Source of the DNA: Roseovarius sp. SCSIO 43702
GTDB taxonomy: Bacteria > Pseudomonadota > Alphaproteobacteria > Rhodobacterales > Rhodobacteraceae
Length of the DNA: 64,000 nt
Assembly: GCF_019599045.1 (NCBI RefSeq)
Contig: NZ_CP080623.1
Coordinates: forward strand, 704,501-768,500
Direction: 5' to 3'
Shown: positions 28,386 through 37,498 of the stretch, piece by piece
How the letters are laid out: the number at the start of each line of letters is the position of its first letter
Position numbering within the stretch: position 1 is the first letter of the stretch
The notes under the pieces: generated by a model
Told to the model about the DNA's origin: nothing
What the model saw: the letters and a program-made list of their open reading frames with translations, nothing else
The model's database searches: none
Made by a program: the position numbers and the translations under genes

Positions 28386-29332
28386 GCCATCATCTCCTTC
28401 GGTGTTGCGCGCAGGTTGCGGGCCAGGAGGTCCATCGCGGCCATGCGCACGGCGACACCCATCTCGACCTGCTCCCTGATGACGGAACGGTTGATGTCGT
28501 CTGCCAGTTCCCCGTCGATTTCCACGCCCCGGTTCATCGGCCCCGGATGCATGACGATGGCATCGGGCGCGGCAAAGCCCAGTTTCGCGGCATCGAGGCC
28601 GAAACGGTGGTAGTATTCGCGTTCGGAGGGGATGAAGCCGCCATCCATCCGCTCGCGCTGAAGCCGCAGCATCATCACCACGTCCACGTCGCGCAGCCCC
28701 TCGGCCATGTCGTCGAACACCTCCACCCCGAAGGCGTCGATCCCCGCGGGCATCAGCGTGGGCGGCCCGATGAGGCGGATGCGGTTTTCCATCTTGTTGA
28801 GAAGGATGATGTTGGATCGCGCGACGCGGCTATGGGCGATGTCGCCGCAGATCGCGACCGAGAGGCGGTGCAGCCGTCCCTTGGCCCGGCGGATCGTGAG
28901 CGCGTCGAGAAGCGCCTGCGTCGGATGCTCGTGCCGCCCGTCGCCGGCGTTCAGCACCGCGCAGTTCACCTTCTGCGCCAGCAGGTCCACCGCGCCCGAA
29001 TGCGGGTGACGCACCACCAGCAGGTCGGGATGCATCGCGTTGATCGTGAGCGCCGTGTCGATGAGCGTCTCGCCCTTCTTGATCGACGACGCCTGCATCG
29101 CCATCGACATCACGTCCGCGCCGAGCCGCTTGCCGGCCAGTTCGAAGCTGGCTTGCGTGCGGGTGGAGTTCTCGAAGAACATGTTGATCTGGGTGAGCCC
29201 GGCCAGCGCATCGGTATGTTTCATCTCGCGCCGGTTGAGATCGACATATTGCTCGGAAAGGTCGAGGATCGTGGTGATGTCGGCGGGCGCCAGCGGCTCG
29301 ATCCCGAGAAGGTGGCGGTGGGCGAAGGACAT
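28382..29332 (-). CDS. pyrB: Aspartate carbamoyltransferase catalytic subunit
   Basis: PyrB (316 aa) makes N-carbamoyl-aspartate, the first committed step of pyrimidine synthesis. The carbamoyl-phosphate loop is [15 protein letters not shown] (about residue 50). The mobile-loop lysine is in [11 protein letters not shown], the catalytic histidine in [12 protein letters not shown], and the family motif MLRLQRERM is near residue 220. No pyrI is adjacent. The downstream genes are overlapping membrane proteins, and a PyrX-like protein is nearby, consistent with a dodecameric PyrB-PyrX type enzyme. Confidence 0.97.
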   Translation of the reverse strand: MSFAHRHLLGIEPLAPADITTILDLSEQYVDLNRREMKHTDALAGLTQINMFFENSTRTQASFELAGKRLGADVMSMAMQASSIKKGETLIDTALTINAMHPDLLVVRHPHSGAVDLLAQKVNCAVLNAGDGRHEHPTQALLDALTIRRAKGRLHRLSVAICGDIAHSRVARSNIILLNKMENRIRLIGPPTLMPAGIDAFGVEVFDDMAEGLRDVDVVMMLRLQRERMDGGFIPSEREYYHRFGLDAAKLGFAAPDAIVMHPGPMNRGVEIDGELADDINRSVIREQVEMGVAVRMAAMDLLARNLRATPKEMMA

Positions 29333-29470
29333 GGGCGGGCTCCGGGCAAAGGGCGCGTTCCCGTGTATAGAAGCGGGCCGGTTCGAGGGCAACCGAGGGG
29401 CGTCTTTCCGGTGGAAATACCCCGTGGCGCGGGCTTTCGCGCGGGCGGGCGGGGGAGTAGGCTGGGCGCC

Positions 29471-30259
29471 ATGGAATCGGAAATGGACTTTCACACGGCG
29501 CGCGCCCTGCTGGAATGGCAGGTGGAGCTTGGCGCGGACGAGGCGATCGGCGACGCGCCCGTCGACCGCTATGCGCTGGCCGCGAAGCCGCCGAAACCCG
29601 CGGCCGCCCCGGCCGTGCCGGTGGCCGGTCCGGTTCCCCCGGCCCATGCCGGCGATCCGGTGGCCGAAGCGCGTCGGGCGGCGGAGGGTGCGGCGGATCT
29701 CGGGGCGCTCAAGGCCGCGATGGCGGCCTACCAGCATTGCGACCTGAAGCTCGGGGCGCGACAACTCGTCTTTTCCGACGGCCATCCGGAGGCGCGGGTC
29801 ATGATCGTGGGCGAGGCGCCGGGCCGCGACGAGGACCGCCTGGGCAAGCCCTTCGTGGGGCGAGCGGGGCAGTTCCTCGACCGGATGCTGGCCGCGATCG
29901 GGCTCGACCGCGGCTCGGACGATCCGGAACGCGCGGTCTACATCACCAACGTCCTGCCATGGCGGCCGCCGCAGAACCGGGACCCGTCGGCCGAGGAGAT
30001 CGCGATGATGCTGCCCTTCGTGTCGCGGCACGTGGCGCTGGTGAAGCCGCGCGTGGTGGTGCTGATGGGCAACATAAGCTGCGAGGCGGCGCTCGGTCGG
30101 AAGGGGATCACGCGGCTGCGCGGCACATGGACCGAGGCCTACGGCACCCCCGCGCTGCCGATGTTCCATCCCGCCTACCTGCTGCGGCAGCCCTTGGCGA
30201 AGCGCGAGGCCTGGGCCGACCTGCTGAGCCTCCAGGCGCGGCTCAGGGCGCCCGCTTGA
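29471..30259 (+). CDS. Family 4-type uracil-DNA glycosylase
   Basis: A 262-aa protein. After a variable Ala/Pro-rich N-terminal third, the glycosylase core shows motif [20 protein letters not shown] (about residues 110-128), [15 protein letters not shown] and motif [11 protein letters not shown] (about 232). It removes uracil from DNA. Family 4 enzymes usually coordinate a 4Fe-4S cluster through four cysteines; only C90 and C204 are present here, so a standard cluster cannot form. It is divergent from pyrB and followed by moaB. Confidence 0.88.
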   Translation: MESEMDFHTARALLEWQVELGADEAIGDAPVDRYALAAKPPKPAAAPAVPVAGPVPPAHAGDPVAEARRAAEGAADLGALKAAMAAYQHCDLKLGARQLVFSDGHPEARVMIVGEAPGRDEDRLGKPFVGRAGQFLDRMLAAIGLDRGSDDPERAVYITNVLPWRPPQNRDPSAEEIAMMLPFVSRHVALVKPRVVVLMGNISCEAALGRKGITRLRGTWTEAYGTPALPMFHPAYLLRQPLAKREAWADLLSLQARLRAPA

Positions 30260-30323
30260 AGCCGGGCGGCCGGGTCGATATGGCGGGCGAACCGGCGAGA
30301 CATGACAGGAAGGGCCCCGAAAG

Positions 30324-30866
30324 ATGAGCCAGATCGACGAGACACGCGAGTTCATCCCCGTGCGCATTGCCGTGCTGACCGTGAGCGACAGCCGCGACGC
30401 CGCCGATGACCGCTCGGGCGACATCCTGGTCGCGCGGCTCGAGGCGGCGGGGCACGTGCTTGCCGACCGGATGATCGTGCGCGACGAGCGTGACCAGATC
30501 GCCGCGCATCTGCGCGAGTGGATCGCCTCGGAGGAGGTGGACGTGGTCATCTCGACGGGCGGCACGGGCCTCACCGGGCGCGACGTGACGGTCGAGGCGC
30601 ATCGCGACGTCTACGAGAAGGAGATCGACGCCTTCGGCACGGTCTTCACCCATGTCTCGATGCAGAAGATCGGCACCAGCGCCGTGCAGTCGCGCGCCAC
30701 CGGGGGCGTGGCGGGCGGCACCTATCTCTTCGCGCTGCCCGGAAGTCCCGGTGCCTGCAAGGACGCGTGGGACGAGATCCTGGCCTACCAGCTCGACTAT
30801 CGTCACCGGCCCTGCAACTTCGTCGAGATCATGCCGCGCCTGTCGGAGCACCAGCGGCGCAAGTGA
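30324..30866 (+). CDS. moaB: Molybdenum cofactor biosynthesis protein B
   Basis: MoaB (180 aa) belongs to the MogA/MoaB family that adenylates molybdopterin. Signature motifs are [17 protein letters not shown] (about residue 18), [18 protein letters not shown] (about 75) and [15 protein letters not shown] (about 135). A GGAAGGG site precedes ATG 30324. It is 64 bp after the uracil-DNA glycosylase gene and may be co-transcribed. Confidence 0.95.
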   Translation: MSQIDETREFIPVRIAVLTVSDSRDAADDRSGDILVARLEAAGHVLADRMIVRDERDQIAAHLREWIASEEVDVVISTGGTGLTGRDVTVEAHRDVYEKEIDAFGTVFTHVSMQKIGTSAVQSRATGGVAGGTYLFALPGSPGACKDAWDEILAYQLDYRHRPCNFVEIMPRLSEHQRRK

Positions 30867-30935
30867 GCGCGCGTGCTTGGTTTTTGACGGGCAGGGGTTA
30901 AATTGTAGTTAACCGCCCGAAAGGCCCCGCCGCCC

Positions 30936-32399
30936 ATGCGTTTCCTGCGCCAAAGCCTGACCGGACTTGTCCTCGTGTCGCTGACGCTGGGGCTTCTGGC
31001 GTTGGCCGCGCAGACGGTATGGGAGGCGGTCGAGGAGCGCATGTCGCGCGAGCCGCGCGCCGAGGCGCGGCGCGAACGGGTGTTTGCCGTCCACGTGCTG
31101 CGCGCCGAGGCGGGGCGCGAGGTGCCGGTGCTCACCGCCTTCGGCGAGGTGCGGAGCCGGCGCACGCTCGAGATCCGCGCCAAGACCGCCGGAACGATCA
31201 TCGAACTGGCCGAGAGCTTCGTCGAGGGTGGCGAGGTGGCGGCGGGCCAGCTGCTCGTGCGGATCGACCCGGCGGATGTGAGCGCGGCGCTGTCGCGGGC
31301 CGAGAGCGATCTTGCCGATGCCGAGGCCGAGACGCGCGATGCCGAGCGGCGCCTCGCGCTTGCGCGGGACGAGCAGCGGGCCTCCGAGGACCAGGCGGAG
31401 CTGCGCGAACGCGCGTTGGCGCGACAGCGCGACCTTGCCGAGCGGGGCGTGGGCACCGAGGCGGCGGTCGAGGCCGCGGAACTGGCCGTGGCGCAGGCGC
31501 GCGGCGCGGTGCTTGCGGCGCGGCAGGCCGTCGCCGCCGCCGAGGCCGGCGTGGACCAGGCGGCGGGCGCGCTCACCCGGGCCGGGATCGCCCGTGACGA
31601 GAGCGCGCGGCGCCTGGCCGAGACCGAGATCACCGCGCCTTTCGCCGGGCGGCTGAGCGGGGTCGACGTGGTCGAGGGCGGGCTCGTGTCGGTCAACGAG
31701 AGGCTGGCCGATCTGGTTGACGGGGACGCGCTCGAAGTGGCGTTCCGCGTCTCTACCACGCAATACGCGCGGCTTCTGGACGAGGAGGGCACGCTCCGGC
31801 GGGCGCCGGTGGAGGTGACGCTCGACACGTTCGGGGCCAACCTCGTGACGGACGGCACGATCACGCGGTCGAGCGCCGCGGTGGGCGAGGGGCAGACCGG
31901 GCGGCTTGTCTTCGCGCGGCTGGAGGAAGGGGCCGGCCTCAAGCCCGGCGATTTCGTCACCGTGCGCGTGGAGGAGCCGCCGCTTGACGGCGTGGTCCGC
32001 CTGCCCGCCACCGCGCTGGGCGCGGATGGCACGGTCCTGGCGCTGACCGGGGGCGATCGGCTCGAGGCGGTGGCGGTCACGCTTCTGCGCCGGCAGGGGG
32101 ACGACGTGCTGGTCGAGGCGCCCGCGCTCGAGGGGCGCGACGTGGTCGCGGAACGCTCGCCGCTGCTGGGCGCGGGGATCAAGGTGCGCCCGCTCGACCG
32201 GCGCGGCGAGACGGAGGCGGGAGCGGCGGCCGGCGGGGGCGTGATCCTTACCGATGCGCGCCGGGCGCGGCTCATCGCCTACGTGGAAGAGGCGCGCGAC
32301 CTGCCGCCGACCGAGAAGGAGCGGCTTCTGCGCCAGCTCGAGGCCGGGGCGGTGCCCGCCGCGGTGGTCGAACGGCTCGAGTCGCGGATCGGAGGGTAG
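30936..32399 (+). CDS. RND efflux periplasmic adaptor (HlyD/AcrA family)
   Basis: A 487-aa adaptor with an N-terminal membrane segment (LTGLVLVSLTLGLLALAAQ). Next come a lipoyl/barrel half (GEVRSRRTLEIRAKTAGTI), a long alpha-hairpin rich in Ala/Glu (residues about 115-215), the second lipoyl half (ITAPFAGRLSGVDVVEGGLV) and beta-barrel domains. It should link the RND pump encoded next to an outer-membrane channel. No TolC-like gene is adjacent. The stop lies 1 bp before the pump start. Confidence 0.92.
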   Translation: MRFLRQSLTGLVLVSLTLGLLALAAQTVWEAVEERMSREPRAEARRERVFAVHVLRAEAGREVPVLTAFGEVRSRRTLEIRAKTAGTIIELAESFVEGGEVAAGQLLVRIDPADVSAALSRAESDLADAEAETRDAERRLALARDEQRASEDQAELRERALARQRDLAERGVGTEAAVEAAELAVAQARGAVLAARQAVAAAEAGVDQAAGALTRAGIARDESARRLAETEITAPFAGRLSGVDVVEGGLVSVNERLADLVDGDALEVAFRVSTTQYARLLDEEGTLRRAPVEVTLDTFGANLVTDGTITRSSAAVGEGQTGRLVFARLEEGAGLKPGDFVTVRVEEPPLDGVVRLPATALGADGTVLALTGGDRLEAVAVTLLRRQGDDVLVEAPALEGRDVVAERSPLLGAGIKVRPLDRRGETEAGAAAGGGVILTDARRARLIAYVEEARDLPPTEKERLLRQLEAGAVPAAVVERLESRIGG

Positions 32400-32400
32400 G

Positions 32401-35400
32401 ATGCGCCGGATTCCCCCGGCGGCGGGCGGGCTCCTGTCCTATTTCACCCGGCACAGGACGGCGGCGAACCTGCTTCTTGTCGTGATGATCGTGCTCGGCA
32501 TCGCCGCCGCGCCGCGGATGCGCGCGCAGTTCCTGCCCGACGTCGTGATCGAGACCGTGACGGTCAATGTCATCTGGGAAGGGGCGGGCGCGGAGGATGC
32601 GGACGCGGCCATCGTGCAGGTGCTGGAGCCCGCGCTTCTTGCCGTGGAGGGCGTCGAGACGAGCAGCGCGCGAAGCCGGGAGGGCGCGGCGTCGATCACG
32701 CTCGAGTTCGAGCCCGACTGGGACATGAGCCGCGCCGCCGACGACGTGCAGACCGCCGTCGATGCCATCACCACCCTGCCCGAGGGGGCCGAGGAGCCGA
32801 CCGTCCGGCGCGGCGCGTGGCGCGACAGGGTGACGGATGTCGTGCTCACCGGCCCGGTGGCGGTGGAGCAGCTGGGCCTTTTCGCGGACGAGTTCGTCGC
32901 GCGCCTGTTCGAGCGCGGGGTCACGCGCACGACGCTGCGGGGCGTGGCCGCGCCCGAGACCATCGTGGAGGTGCCGGCGGTCAACCTCATGGCGCATGAC
33001 ATCACCATGGCCGAGATCGCGGCGCTTGTCGCGCAGGAGGTGGACACCGACCCGGCCGGCGACGTGAGCGGCGCCAATACGCGCGTGCGCACCGGCGTCG
33101 AGAAGCGCGAGGCGCGGGAGATCGCGGCCATCGTGCTGCGCCGGAACGCCGATGGCTCGACCCTCACCATCGGCGATATCGCCACCGTGCGCGTGGAGGG
33201 GATCGCGCGCGAGAACAGCTATTTCGTGGGGGATCAGCCCGCCATGTCGATCCGCGTGGACCGCAGCGCGCGGGGCGACGCGATCGGCATCCACCAGACG
33301 GTCGAGGAGGTGGCCGCCGAGTTGGCCGAGACGCTGCCCGAGGGGGTCGCGATCGACCTTATCCGCACACGGTCCGAAAGCATCTCGGCGCGGCTCAACA
33401 CGCTTCTGAAGAACGGCGCGATGGGTCTTGGCCTCGTGCTGGGGCTGCTGTTCCTCTTTCTCAATGCGCGGACGGCCTTCTGGGTGGCGGCGGGGATCCC
33501 GGTGGCGATGCTGGCGGCGGTCGCGCTCATGTATGCCGCCGGGCTGACGCTCAACATGATCTCGCTCTTTGCGCTGATCATCACGCTGGGGATCGTGGTG
33601 GACGACGCGATCGTCGTGGGCGAGCACGCCGATGCGCGCGCCCGCAAGCTGCGCGAGCCGCCGGTGGTGGCCGCCGAGAACGCGGCGCGGCGGATGGCGA
33701 TGCCGGTCTTCTGCGCGACGCTCACCACGCTCATCGCCTTCTTCGGGCTGACCGTCATCGGCGGCCGGTTCGGCACGCTCATCGTGGACCTGCCGCTGAC
33801 CGTGATCATGGTGCTGACCGCGTCGCTGATCGAATGTTTCCTCATCCTGCCGCATCACATGAGCCATGCGCTTGCCCATTCCGGCAGGCAGCACTGGTAC
33901 GACGCGCCGAGCCGCTGGGTGAACCGCGGCTTCGTCCGGCTGCGCGAGACGGTCTTCCGGCGGCTGATGGCCGGGGTGATCGTGCTGCGCTATCCCGTGC
34001 TCGCGCTGGCGCTTCTCGTGCTTGCCGGGCAGGCCGCGCTTTTCGTGCGGGGCGACGTGACCTGGCGGTTCTTCAACGCGCCCGAGCGGGGCAGCGTCAC
34101 GGGCAACTTCGCCATGGCGCCGGGTGCCACGCGCGAGGACAGCCTCGCGATGATGCGCGAGATGCAGCGCGCGACCGAGGCGCTGGGCGCGGAATACGAG
34201 GCCCGCTACGGGCGCAATCCGCTCAGCTATGTCATCGCCGAGGTGGGCGGCAACGCGGGCTGGGGCCTTGCCGGGACCGAAACCAAGGAGCCCGACCAGC
34301 TTGGCGGCATTTCCATCGAGTTGATCGATTCGGACCTGCGCCCCTATTCGAGCTTCGCCTTTGTCGCAGACCTTCAGGAAAAAGTGGTTAATCATCCGCT
34401 CGCCGAAACGGTGAGCTTTCGCGGCTGGCGCTCGGGGCCCGGGGGTGACGCGCTTGACGTGCAGTTCCACGGCGCGAGCGCGGAAGACCTGAAGGCGGCG
34501 AGCGAGGCGCTGAAACGGGCGCTGTCGATCTACCCCGAGGTCTCGGGCGTGCAGGATGACCTTGCCTATGACAAGGAGGAGCTGATCCTCGAGCTCACGC
34601 CGCAGGGGCAGGCGCTGGGCTTCGAGATCGACGGCCTGGGCCGCACCCTGCGCAACCGGCTGGGCGGGATCGAGGCGGCGGAATACCCGGTGGGACCGCG
34701 CAGCGCCACGATCCGCGTCGAGCTTCCCGAGGCGGAGATGACGGCCGATTTCCTCGAACGGATGCAGCTTCGCACCGCGAGCGGCAGCTACGTGCCGCTG
34801 GCCGAGATCGTGAGCGTCGAGAGCCGCGCGGGCTTCTCGACGGTGCGGCGCGAGAACGGCCTGCGCCTCGTGAGCGTGACGGGCGACCTTTCGGATGACG
34901 ACCCGGCGCGCGCCGCCGAGATCATGGAGGTGCTGGAGGCCGACATCCTGCCCCGCATCGCGAGCGAATACCAGGTGGACTGGCGCCTCTCGGGCCTGAG
35001 CGAGCAGGAGGACGAATTCCTGCGTGATGCCAGACTGGGGCTGATCCTCACGCTCCTGGGCATCTACCTCGTGCTGGCCTGGGTCTTCGCGAGCTGGACG
35101 CGGCCGGTGGTGGTGATGGCCATCATCCCCTTCGGCCTTGTCGGCACGATCTACGGGCATCACCAGTGGGACGTGCCCATGAGCATGTTCACGGTCGTGG
35201 GCCTCCTGGGGATGACGGGGATCGTCATCAACGATTCCATCGTGCTGGTGACGACGGTGGACGAGTATGCCGAGACGCGCGGCCTGGTCCCGTCGATCAT
35301 CGACGGGGCCGCGGACCGGCTGAGGCCCATCATGCTGACCACGCTCACCACGGTGCTCGGGCTCGCGCCGCTTCTCTTCGAGCGGAGCGAACAGGCGCAG

Positions 35401-35754
35401 TTCCTCAAGCCAACGGTGATCACGCTGGTCTACGGTCTGGGCTTCGGGATGGTGATGGTATTGCTCGTGGTGCCCGCGCTCATGGCGATGCAGCAGGACG
35501 TGGCGCGGCAGGTGGCGGCGCTGCGCCGCGGCCTGCGGTTCCGGGAGGGCCGGGTGCGGGCCGTGCTGGTCGGCGCGGCGGTGGCAATGGCCGCGTGGGG
35601 CGTGGCGAGCCTCGGCGCGGTCATGGCCACGGGGCGCACGGCGTGGGGCGCGGAGATGGGCGAGGCCGGGGCGCTCGGTCTCTTCGCCGCGGGAAGCCTG
35701 TTGATTTCGCTGGCGGTTTTCGTCGCGGTGGCCGTGGCGCGACGGGTCGGGTGA
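32401..35754 (+). CDS. RND efflux pump (AcrB/hydrophobe-amphiphile family)
   Basis: A 1117-aa inner-membrane proton-driven exporter. It begins with a first membrane segment (TAANLLLVVMIVLGIAAAP) and has two large periplasmic loops. The family D motif in helix 4 reads LGIVVDDAIVVGEHADAR, with a matching second half (VGLLGMTGIVINDSIVLV). Length is slightly above the usual 1000-1060: about 70 extra C-terminal residues contain two more hydrophobic segments (VLVGAAVAMAAWGVASLGAV and ALGLFAAGSLLISLAVFVAV). Substrate unknown. Confidence 0.95.
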   Translation: MRRIPPAAGGLLSYFTRHRTAANLLLVVMIVLGIAAAPRMRAQFLPDVVIETVTVNVIWEGAGAEDADAAIVQVLEPALLAVEGVETSSARSREGAASITLEFEPDWDMSRAADDVQTAVDAITTLPEGAEEPTVRRGAWRDRVTDVVLTGPVAVEQLGLFADEFVARLFERGVTRTTLRGVAAPETIVEVPAVNLMAHDITMAEIAALVAQEVDTDPAGDVSGANTRVRTGVEKREAREIAAIVLRRNADGSTLTIGDIATVRVEGIARENSYFVGDQPAMSIRVDRSARGDAIGIHQTVEEVAAELAETLPEGVAIDLIRTRSESISARLNTLLKNGAMGLGLVLGLLFLFLNARTAFWVAAGIPVAMLAAVALMYAAGLTLNMISLFALIITLGIVVDDAIVVGEHADARARKLREPPVVAAENAARRMAMPVFCATLTTLIAFFGLTVIGGRFGTLIVDLPLTVIMVLTASLIECFLILPHHMSHALAHSGRQHWYDAPSRWVNRGFVRLRETVFRRLMAGVIVLRYPVLALALLVLAGQAALFVRGDVTWRFFNAPERGSVTGNFAMAPGATREDSLAMMREMQRATEALGAEYEARYGRNPLSYVIAEVGGNAGWGLAGTETKEPDQLGGISIELIDSDLRPYSSFAFVADLQEKVVNHPLAETVSFRGWRSGPGGDALDVQFHGASAEDLKAASEALKRALSIYPEVSGVQDDLAYDKEELILELTPQGQALGFEIDGLGRTLRNRLGGIEAAEYPVGPRSATIRVELPEAEMTADFLERMQLRTASGSYVPLAEIVSVESRAGFSTVRRENGLRLVSVTGDLSDDDPARAAEIMEVLEADILPRIASEYQVDWRLSGLSEQEDEFLRDARLGLILTLLGIYLVLAWVFASWTRPVVVMAIIPFGLVGTIYGHHQWDVPMSMFTVVGLLGMTGIVINDSIVLVTTVDEYAETRGLVPSIIDGAADRLRPIMLTTLTTVLGLAPLLFERSEQAQFLKPTVITLVYGLGFGMVMVLLVVPALMAMQQDVARQVAALRRGLRFREGRVRAVLVGAAVAMAAWGVASLGAVMATGRTAWGAEMGEAGALGLFAAGSLLISLAVFVAVAVARRVG

Positions 35755-35778
35755 CGGGGGTGGGTGCGCCGCTCCGGC

Positions 35779-36579
35779 TCAGCCGCCGGTGCAGCCCTCG
35801 ATCTCGACCGCGCGCTGCGCGCCCAGCACGGTGAAGCGCAGGCCCGAGCGATCGACCGCGAAGGGACGGCCCGAGGCATGGGCGAGATAGGTGCTGAGGC
35901 TGAGCCCGTTGCCCGAGCGGGAGGTCTTCACGGGGGCGACCCAGACCTCGGGGTTCGAGGTCTCGACGACGACCGTTTCCTCACCGCCGGTTGGGGGCAG
36001 CATCACCTGCGCGGTCAGCGTCAGGCCGCCCTTGGCCGGCGCGATGCGGCAGGTGACGGCCCCGGCGCCCGCCTCGTCCCCGTCGAGCGGACGGGCCGCG
36101 AGGGCGGCGGCGATGGCCGGGTCGGGCCGCGTCACGCTTGCAGGCAGCGTCCCTGTGACATGAAGCTGCACCGGCACGCAGACGTCGCGGCAGACACCCA
36201 TGTCGATCGCGGTGTCGAGCGTCACGTCGCCCCCCGTCTCGCCCGGTTTCACGGCAAGCGGCAGCACCACGCGATCCTTGTAGCCGATGGTGAGCAGCCC
36301 GGCGTCGTCATAGACGCGGGGGCGCGGCCAGAGGACGCGGGCACCCGCGAGGTTGCGCGAGCCGCGCCAGTCGAATTCGGGGGGAATCCCCGCGTCGCCC
36401 GGCGCGCGCCAGTAGGTCTTCCACCCCCTGTCGAGCGTGAGTTCGAGCCCCGCCATATGCGTCCCGTCGGCCATCCGCCAGCCGGGAAGGATGCGTGCGG
36501 AGACGACGCTTTCATCCGCGAGGGCGGGCGGCGCGAGCAGGCAGAGCAGGGCGAGAAGGGTCAGAAGACGCTGTTTCAT
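35779..36579 (-). CDS. Periplasmic DsbD-alpha-like protein
   Basis: A 266-aa exported protein with a signal peptide (LLTLLALLCLLAPPALA). The mature part resembles the N-terminal domain of DsbD and related thiol:disulfide proteins: GWKTYWRAPGDAGIPPEF near the start, then MGVCRDVCVPVQ (a CxxxC pair) in the middle. The transmembrane and thioredoxin parts of full DsbD are missing, so it acts as a separate periplasmic redox module. An in-frame ATG at 36597 would add 6 residues. It is divergent from the YqgE gene. Confidence 0.82.
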   Translation of the reverse strand: MKQRLLTLLALLCLLAPPALADESVVSARILPGWRMADGTHMAGLELTLDRGWKTYWRAPGDAGIPPEFDWRGSRNLAGARVLWPRPRVYDDAGLLTIGYKDRVVLPLAVKPGETGGDVTLDTAIDMGVCRDVCVPVQLHVTGTLPASVTRPDPAIAAALAARPLDGDEAGAGAVTCRIAPAKGGLTLTAQVMLPPTGGEETVVVETSNPEVWVAPVKTSRSGNGLSLSTYLAHASGRPFAVDRSGLRFTVLGAQRAVEIEGCTGG

Positions 36580-36693
36580 ATGATTCACATGGGGCATGGC
36601 GGGGGAAATGCCAACTCACATTCCCGCCAGTTTTGTTGCCGCCTTCTGCACGAGCGGGTTGCGATGCCGCGCGCGAGTGCCCATTGTCGAACA

Positions 36694-37260
36694 ATGAGCG
36701 CTGATACGGATCTGACGGGCAAGCTTCTGATCGCCATGCCGGGCATGGGCGACGAGCGGTTCGCCCATTCGGTCGTTCTTATCTGCGCATATTCCGCCGA
36801 GGGCGCGATGGGCATCATCGTGAACAAGGTGACGGAGGATCTGCGGCTGGGCGATCTTCTCGAGCAATTGTCCATAGAAACGAACGTGTTGTCCCGCGAC
36901 GTGCCGGTCTATTTCGGCGGTCCGGTCGAGCATGGGCGCGGCTTCGTGCTGCATGACCGGGGCTATGCCTCGTCGATCGCGTCGATGGAGTTCGCGCCGG
37001 ATTTCGCGATGACGGCGACGCTCGACATTCTCGAGGACATGGCGCGGGGCGGCGGGCCGGAGGACGTGATCCTGGCGCTGGGCTATGCCGGGTGGGGGCC
37101 GGGGCAACTCGAGGCCGAGATCGCGCAGAACGGCTGGCTCGTCTGCGACGCGACGCCGGAGCTTGTCTTCCGCACGGGCGATGCGCGGAAGTGGGAGGCG
37201 GCGCTCACGGCGCTCGGTATCTCGCCGCTGATGCTGTCGAGCGAGGGCGGGCGGGCCTGA
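36694..37260 (+). CDS. YqgE/AlgH family protein
   Basis: A 188-aa cytosolic protein of the YqgE (AlgH, UPF0301) family. The signature LTGKLLIAMPGMGDERFAHSV opens the protein and GAMGIIVNKV follows near residue 42, then VYFGGPVEHGRGFVLH and GYAGWGPGQLEAE. The molecular role is unclear; the Pseudomonas homologue was linked to alginate regulation. ATG 36694 is chosen because it gives the family N-terminus; ATG 36664 is in frame upstream. Confidence 0.93.
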   Translation: MSADTDLTGKLLIAMPGMGDERFAHSVVLICAYSAEGAMGIIVNKVTEDLRLGDLLEQLSIETNVLSRDVPVYFGGPVEHGRGFVLHDRGYASSIASMEFAPDFAMTATLDILEDMARGGGPEDVILALGYAGWGPGQLEAEIAQNGWLVCDATPELVFRTGDARKWEAALTALGISPLMLSSEGGRA

Positions 37261-37367
37261 ATTCCTGAACAGGGTATGACACCGACGCGCGGCGCTGCGG
37301 GGGCGGGTCCGCGCGAATCGGTGCGTCTGGCCCTTGGTTAACGGGGGTTTCGGGGCCGAATCCGAAC

Positions 37368-37411
37368 GTCGGTATCCATGTCGGTATCCACGTCGGTATC
37401 GCGTCGGTGCG
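37368..37411 (+). repeat. Short tandem repeat
   Basis: GTCGGTATCCAT, GTCGGTATCCAC and GTCGGTATCGC follow head to tail (37368-37402), with a fourth partial unit GTCGGTGCG. They sit in the 238-bp gap between the YqgE gene and the convergent Sua5 gene. That gap otherwise holds only GC-rich sequence. Confidence 0.7.
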
Positions 37412-37498
37412 CGGGCCGCCCGGGGCCGGGGTTAACGTGGCGCGCGGCCGGTCAAGGCGCGCGCCGCGGGAAAATCGCTGAAAATCAGGCGGGATTTT

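Noticed and set aside
32272..35163. Very long open frame (963 codons) antisense to the RND pump
   Set aside because: High GC removes stop codons in the antisense frame. The product is Arg/His/Pro-rich low-complexity sequence, with no domain and no ribosome-binding site.
37368..37411. Short tandem repeat considered as a CRISPR array
   Set aside because: Units are 12 bp with no spacers and no cas genes in the window.
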